Assembly: GCA_041609895.1 (NCBI GenBank) | Contig: JBFIPX010000045.1 | Span: 1 to 20,572 of the forward strand | Direction: 5' to 3' | DNA: 20,572 bases | From: JAHHLP01 sp041609895 | GTDB lineage: Bacteria; Bacteroidota; Rhodothermia; Rhodothermales; JABDKH01 | Shown: positions 16,969 through 20,572 of the stretch, one piece after another | Numbering within the stretch: position 1 is the first letter of the stretch | How the letters are laid out: every line of letters starts with the position of its first letter | Made by a program: the position numbers and the translations under genes | The notes under the pieces: model-generated | Database searches by the model: none | Seen by the model: only the letters and a program-made list of their open reading frames with translations | What the model was told of the DNA's origin: nothing

Positions 16969-17835
16969 TTATTCCTTGACCCGCGACGTCTCTTCGGCGC
17001 TTTCCGCGTCGGGACTCGCGTACGTATCCATATCGCCGAGGATGTCGGTGGGTCGCGCGAACACCTCTTCTATTTCCTCGATAGCCAACTGCGTTTCCTC
17101 GACTTCCGTGAGCAGCGTGTCCAGTTGAAAGCTGATTTCTTCCGGATTGCGAAGCGTGAGGGATTGCTCGTGTATGTACTTGACTACATCCTCGATAGTC
17201 TCGAGTTGTGCCTTGATGATGTCCAGGTTTTCTCGCCCCTTCTTGAATCGTGTGAGCCGTTGCTCCAGAATTCGCAGCCTACGCTCCTTGATGGCGCGGA
17301 CCTTCGCGCTGTCGTCCTGCATGTCCGTACGAAGCGCCTCGATTGCGCGCACTACCTCTCCCTCTGTATTGGTCTGCGAACTATACTCGTACCGCTCCTG
17401 TTGGTACAGAAGCGTGAGGTATGAGTCGAGCAGGCCATTGATCTTTTTGACGTGGCTGTCCAGCATTCCCTGGGAGGCATAGCTCAGCTTCCTGTAGTTG
17501 CCCTGAATGTCGCGTCCGAGCTTCCGGAGACGGGCGTATCGTCTCTGGCTCTGCTTTGTCAGGTGCTGAAAGATTTCTTTCTGGGAGGGAGGGCGGGCGT
17601 GCTCCGCCGCTCGCTGCGAACGTATCGCTCTGCGAAACCTGTCCTGCCGCGGCACGATTCCGAGATACAGGAGTTCGATCGCCGTGGCAAAGAGCAGGAT
17701 GGTTTCGAACGGCCACGACGCTCCTCCACTGAAGAGGCTGACAGAAAAAGAAACGAGCATGGCGCCAATAAGGAACGCCAGGTTCCACGGATGGAGGAAC
17801 GCCTCTTTGGTGTAATTGATGTTGCGGTCGCTCAT
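16969..17835 (-). CDS. Two-TM coiled-coil protein of the pspA operon, function unknown
   Basis: A 288-residue unrecognised protein. Two adjacent hydrophobic segments (about 17-36 and 43-62) form a membrane hairpin near the N-terminus. The basic RQDRFRRAIRSQR run right after favours a cytoplasmic C-terminal part, which is almost entirely charged helix with heptad-like spacing (about 85-260) and an acidic tail. The ATG at 17835 is preferred: it leaves a 16-base gap to the upstream gene, whereas the longer frame to 17925 would overlap that gene by 74 bases and adds an Arg-rich start with no fold. Position after pspA and a PspA-like satellite suggests a membrane anchor or partner for PspA assemblies. 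That is inference from order and topology. Confidence 0.8.
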   Translation of the reverse strand: MSDRNINYTKEAFLHPWNLAFLIGAMLVSFSVSLFSGGASWPFETILLFATAIELLYLGIVPRQDRFRRAIRSQRAAEHARPPSQKEIFQHLTKQSQRRYARLRKLGRDIQGNYRKLSYASQGMLDSHVKKINGLLDSYLTLLYQQERYEYSSQTNTEGEVVRAIEALRTDMQDDSAKVRAIKERRLRILEQRLTRFKKGRENLDIIKAQLETIEDVVKYIHEQSLTLRNPEEISFQLDTLLTEVEETQLAIEEIEEVFARPTDILGDMDTYASPDAESAEETSRVKE

Positions 17836-17851
17836 TCGATCGCGGGGCCCT

Positions 17852-18358
17852 TCATTCGCTACTATCGCTGTTGCCTCTACGCATACGACCGATCGTTTTC
17901 TCCGGAAGCTTCGCCTCGTCGTCACCCGTAGTGTCAGAAGCGCTGCCCTGTAGGCCCGGATCCTTGTTCGGTTCTACCGTAGCATCCGTGTGCGAGGAGT
18001 CGATCCCGGTTTCCATTTCGCTTCGAATGTCCTCGACGATGCTTCGAGCTCGCTCGCGTGCAAGCTCGGCATCCATTCTTTCCAACTCTTCTGCGTTGGC
18101 CTCCTGTCGCGCCTTTTGTTCTGCGCCCTCGAGGGCAACCTCAAGACGAGCCTCCTGGTGCGCCGTCTCCAGAGCCAGCTTGTCGACCATCTCCTGGTGG
18201 GTTTCCAGAGCGGATTCCGAGGTGGAACTCATGCGGGTCACTGAGTTCGCAATCGATTTACTGCGCTCCAGATCGCGAACGGCCTTCTTAAGCTTCCTAA
18301 GGGCTCGAAGATGCTCCTTCTCGGCCTCCTTGATTCGCTGATATTCTTCGGGCGTCAT
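17852..18358 (-). CDS. PspA-C-terminus-like coiled-coil protein
   Basis: A 168-residue, highly charged helical protein lacking any membrane segment. Read against the neighbouring PspA it shows clear local similarity. THQEM at 53-57 followed 15 residues later by QEARLEVAL (68-76) matches THDEM (167-171) and QEARMEVAL (182-190) in PspA with identical spacing. A SIVEDIRSEMETGID stretch (106-120) resembles PspA's EIVKQFKLEMGID, and both end with EKT-[LI]-G-[KR]-x-R. It therefore looks like a shortened paralogue that keeps the distal helices and tail but lacks PspA's N-terminal amphipathic helix and the long hairpin. It starts 11 bases after the pspA stop. A role in modulating PspA polymers is my inference. 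Confidence 0.82.
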   Translation of the reverse strand: MTPEEYQRIKEAEKEHLRALRKLKKAVRDLERSKSIANSVTRMSSTSESALETHQEMVDKLALETAHQEARLEVALEGAEQKARQEANAEELERMDAELARERARSIVEDIRSEMETGIDSSHTDATVEPNKDPGLQGSASDTTGDDEAKLPEKTIGRMRRGNSDSSE

Positions 18359-18369
18359 GACTCGACCGA

Positions 18370-19140
18370 TTACTCAGTTTGGGTTCTTTGCTTTCCGAGC
18401 GTCTTTTCCCCTTGCTCTGCTTCCCGCTCAGGTACCTCTAGCTTCGGTTCCTCCGCAGGGCCGGCTCCTTCGTCAATTCCCATTTCAAGCTTGAACTGTT
18501 TAACGATCTCCGAGGCACGAATCGTACGTGCGTCCTCCTCTATCTGGATCGCCTCGGAATCGATGGAGTCAAGCGCGACCTCCATGCGTGCCTCCTGCTT
18601 CGCCGTTTGCTCCTGAATTCGGGTCAGCATCTCATCGTGAGTCTGGTCGACTCCGCCGACTTCGAACTGCTCGAGTGTGTCCGCGATCTTTGCTTGCCAC
18701 TTGGCTCGTTCGTGTGCGCGAAGTGCGTCCTTGGCCTCCTGAATCTTCCGGTCCTTCTCTCTCATGAAGGCCTTCTTGACCTGGATGGCCTTGTCGTAGG
18801 CCGCGGTCGCATACTTCAGCTGCTCATTTGTCCGCACGTGGGCTTCCTTGATTTCCTCGAGCCGAATCGCGTACTGTTGGGCGATGTCGTCGCGGCCCGC
18901 TTTGATTCCGGCTTTAATTTTGGACGTCAAGTCGGCGAGTTCGGCGTCGTACCGGCGCGCCTCCTTTTGCAGGAGCATTACGTTCGCCTTGACCGTGGCG
19001 ATGTTCTCGTTCATTTTCGGGACCTGGTCGTTCAGTTCCCGCATGTTTTGCTCGAGGATCAAACGGGGGTCCTCAAGGGCTGAAATGGCGCCGCCAAAAA
19101 TGGAGCGAACCCAGCGTGTAAATCGAGACCAGATGGACAT
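18370..19140 (-). CDS. pspA: PspA/IM30 (ESCRT-III-like) membrane-stress protein
   Basis: A 256-residue PspA/IM30 family protein. The N-terminal amphipathic helix (IWSRFTRWVRSIFGGAISAL, about 3-22) is followed by the family's EDPRLILEQNMRELN segment and then long coiled-coil helices (about 40-215). Homologues assemble into rods or rings on the inner membrane and protect it after damage or loss of proton-motive force. The C-terminal region (about 225-256) is an acidic linker ending in EKTLGKQR, an extension beyond the core. The ATG at 19140 has an AAGGA seven bases upstream. It is the first gene of a five-gene minus-strand run; no PspF- or PspBC-like regulator is adjacent, so control is probably different from that in enterobacteria. 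Confidence 0.92.
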   Translation of the reverse strand: MSIWSRFTRWVRSIFGGAISALEDPRLILEQNMRELNDQVPKMNENIATVKANVMLLQKEARRYDAELADLTSKIKAGIKAGRDDIAQQYAIRLEEIKEAHVRTNEQLKYATAAYDKAIQVKKAFMREKDRKIQEAKDALRAHERAKWQAKIADTLEQFEVGGVDQTHDEMLTRIQEQTAKQEARMEVALDSIDSEAIQIEEDARTIRASEIVKQFKLEMGIDEGAGPAEEPKLEVPEREAEQGEKTLGKQRTQTE

Positions 19141-19174
19141 GATGTATTCCTTCTTCTAGCGAATAGTCAACCTT

Positions 19175-19206
19175 GTAATATAGTATGTGCGCTGCCGTAA
19201 GACGAA
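19175..19206 (-). promoter_or_regulatory. Candidate promoter of the pspA operon
   Basis: On the minus strand TTCG (plus 19203-19206) precedes TATATTAC (plus 19175-19182) by 20 bases, about 35 bases before the pspA ATG. The downstream box is nearly the same as the TATTTTAC before rpsU, with similar spacing to an upstream TTTG-like element. Together the two suggest the local sigma consensus. A pattern match only, with an imperfect upstream box. Confidence 0.3.
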
Positions 19207-19270
19207 CGCTGCCCAAAGGGCACTCCTTCACTCACGGCGAAACGCAATAGAGTCGCTTGGTCGGCTCAGA

Positions 19271-20572
19271 CTACTTTGAACTCCATTGTCCGGCGGACAA
19301 CTTATCGAGTACTATCGGCCCGGGCTCTTCATGCTCGCCGGTAACCTCGAAGGCTCCACGAACTGCTTCCGAAAATGCCTTAGCGAGATCCGTGCTGCGG
19401 GTATGTAGACGCGCCAGACGGTCGCCGGGTTGCACTGGCTCGCCGCGCTTCTTCATCAGTTCGATGCCGGCCAAAGGGTCGACCTGATCGTCTACAGCCA
19501 TCCTTCCGGCCCCGAGTCTCATTGCCGCCATCCCGATGGCCCGGGCATTCACCGATCTGATGAAGCCCTGTTGGCCCTCGGCCGCGACGACCTCGACAAT
19601 CACTGGCGCAACACCCCGCCGCTCAGGCTGCCGAATAACCGCAGTGTCGCCGCCCTGAGCCTCGACCAATTCCTCGAATTTCTCAAATGCTGCTCCCGAG
19701 GCCAGCAATTTTCTCGCTGTGTCCTCGGCGTCGGTCAGGGTGGGAGCAACCCCGCCCAAGACGATCATCTCCGCAGCAAGCGCTACGGTAAGCTCGGTAA
19801 CCTCTTCGATGTCCTCGCCCCGCAAACATCGAAGCGCCTCCTCAACCTCGAGCCAGTTGCCGATCGCACGTCCAAGCGGGTCGTCCATTCGTGTCAGAAG
19901 AGCGATAGTGGGGCAGCCAAAGTGTTCTCCGATTGCTGCCAGGCGCTCAGCCAACCGACGTCCACTGTCGATGTCCTCCATAAAGGCCCCTCGGCCCGCC
20001 TTTACGTCCAGCACCAATCCGTCAATCCCTTCGGCGAGCTTCTTGCTCATGATCGATGCCGCAATGAACGGTATGAACTCAACAGTACCGGTCACATCCC
20101 GTAGTGCGTACAGTCTCTTGTCGGCAGGTGCAACCTCTTCCGTCTGGCCGATCATCACCACGCCATGCTCGGAAAGTAGTCGCCGATATGAGTCCAGGTC
20201 GAGATCGGTCCGAAAGCCGGGAATCGATTCGAGCTTGTCGAGTGTTCCGCCAGTATGTCCGAGGCCTCGTCCCGAGATCATTGGAACCGGAACGCCCGCC
20301 GCGGCAACTAGCGGAGCCAGTACGAGGGAAATCTTGTCTCCTACACCACCGGTCGAGTGCTTGTCGATTTTCATTCCGGGAATTCCGGACAGATCCAGCA
20401 CTTCGCCGGAGTGTAGCATCGCCTCGGCGAGTGCGAACCCCTCGAAGTCCGACATACCCTGAAGGAACGCAGCCATCAAGAAGCTGCTCATTTGGTAATC
20501 GGGCACGTTTCCGTCCGTGTACCCTTCGATCAGACGCGTGAGTTCGTCAGGCGTCAGTTCTCCTCCGTCCCG
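19271..20572 (-). CDS. deoA: Thymidine/pyrimidine-nucleoside phosphorylase, N-terminus cut by window edge
   Basis: The visible 433 residues cover nearly the whole enzyme; the frame stays open to the right edge and only about ten N-terminal residues should be missing. The fragment begins RDGGELTPDELTRLIEGYT, followed by DYQMSSFLMAAFLQGM, the standard family opening, so the internal GTG at 20506 is not the start. The phosphate-binding motif KHSTGGVGDK (fragment residues 71-80) and the SGRGLGHTGGTLDKLESIPG block are intact. It cleaves thymidine (or uridine and deoxyuridine) with phosphate to the free base and (deoxy)ribose-1-phosphate in pyrimidine salvage. Motifs do not separate DeoA from the broader Pdp type, so the symbol is tentative. 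It is upstream of pspA on the same strand, separated by a 130-base gap with its own candidate promoter. Confidence 0.93.
   Translation of the reverse strand, partial: RDGGELTPDELTRLIEGYTDGNVPDYQMSSFLMAAFLQGMSDFEGFALAEAMLHSGEVLDLSGIPGMKIDKHSTGGVGDKISLVLAPLVAAAGVPVPMISGRGLGHTGGTLDKLESIPGFRTDLDLDSYRRLLSEHGVVMIGQTEEVAPADKRLYALRDVTGTVEFIPFIAASIMSKKLAEGIDGLVLDVKAGRGAFMEDIDSGRRLAERLAAIGEHFGCPTIALLTRMDDPLGRAIGNWLEVEEALRCLRGEDIEEVTELTVALAAEMIVLGGVAPTLTDAEDTARKLLASGAAFEKFEELVEAQGGDTAVIRQPERRGVAPVIVEVVAAEGQQGFIRSVNARAIGMAAMRLGAGRMAVDDQVDPLAGIELMKKRGEPVQPGDRLARLHTRSTDLAKAFSEAVRGAFEVTGEHEEPGPIVLDKLSAGQWSSK

Noticed and set aside
16672..17424. Long plus-strand open frame (250 codons) opposite the pspA-operon genes
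   Set aside because: It runs antisense across parts of two genes, one of them a clear enoyl-CoA hydratase, has no recognisable domain and no start signal. It is a shadow caused by codon bias.
17836..17925. 30-residue N-terminal extension of the two-TM coiled-coil gene
   Set aside because: It would overlap the upstream coding sequence by 74 bases, and the residues are Arg-rich without structure; the ATG at 17835 leaves a normal 16-base gap.
1..20572. Mobile elements, CRISPR arrays, phage or defence genes
   Set aside because: No transposase, integrase, direct-repeat array, restriction or toxin-like gene was seen; nearly all DNA is covered by intact chromosomal genes of similar composition.

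Overview
The window reads as an ordinary, gene-dense piece of bacterial chromosome: moderately GC-rich by eye, short intergenic gaps, several GTG starts, and many starts without a clear Shine-Dalgarno sequence. The best guess for the source is a Gram-negative of the Bacteroidota/Rhodothermota group. The supporting points are an Omp85-type outer-membrane barrel, ribosomal protein S21, a FloA flotillin, a fused mycobacterial-type 2-oxoglutarate decarboxylase/dehydrogenase, and a possible TTTG...TAnnTT-type promoter before rpsU. This is inference from gene content; no rRNA is present. I see no mobile element, CRISPR array, tRNA or phage gene.

Layout. Positions 2-7761 run on the plus strand: the 3' end of an Omp85/BamA-like barrel gene, a small cyclic-nucleotide-binding-fold protein, the rRNA uracil methyltransferase rlmD, an extended SDR (NAD-dependent epimerase family), and the 1229-residue fused E2-E1 enzyme kgd. 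The minus-strand rpsU gene (7908-8102) faces kgd, with its terminator between them. A tightly coupled plus-strand set follows: rdgB, dtd and an amidohydrolase lipoprotein (8376-11223). A tiny minus-strand membrane protein (11286-11501) lies divergent to moaA. Then come moaA, moaC, floA and an unknown gene overlapping floA (11680-14889).

From 14867 to 19140 everything is on the minus strand and looks like one operon read right to left: pspA, a PspA-C-terminus-like coiled-coil protein, a two-TM coiled-coil protein, an enoyl-CoA hydratase-like protein, and a CNNM/CBS/CorC membrane protein. Its last gene overlaps the end of the floA partner gene by 23 bases in convergent orientation. A thymidine phosphorylase gene, cut by the right edge, lies upstream of pspA on the same strand.

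How they fit. Much of the window is housekeeping: TCA cycle, rRNA methylation, molybdopterin synthesis, nucleotide-pool and D-aminoacyl-tRNA clean-up. The least described part is the membrane-integrity neighbourhood at 13.3-19.1 kb, where a flotillin unit and a PspA unit converge. Inside it are three proteins I cannot assign. One of them shares a helix segment and a C-terminal tail motif with PspA and is probably a derived, truncated paralogue. This is the best candidate in the window for an undescribed system.
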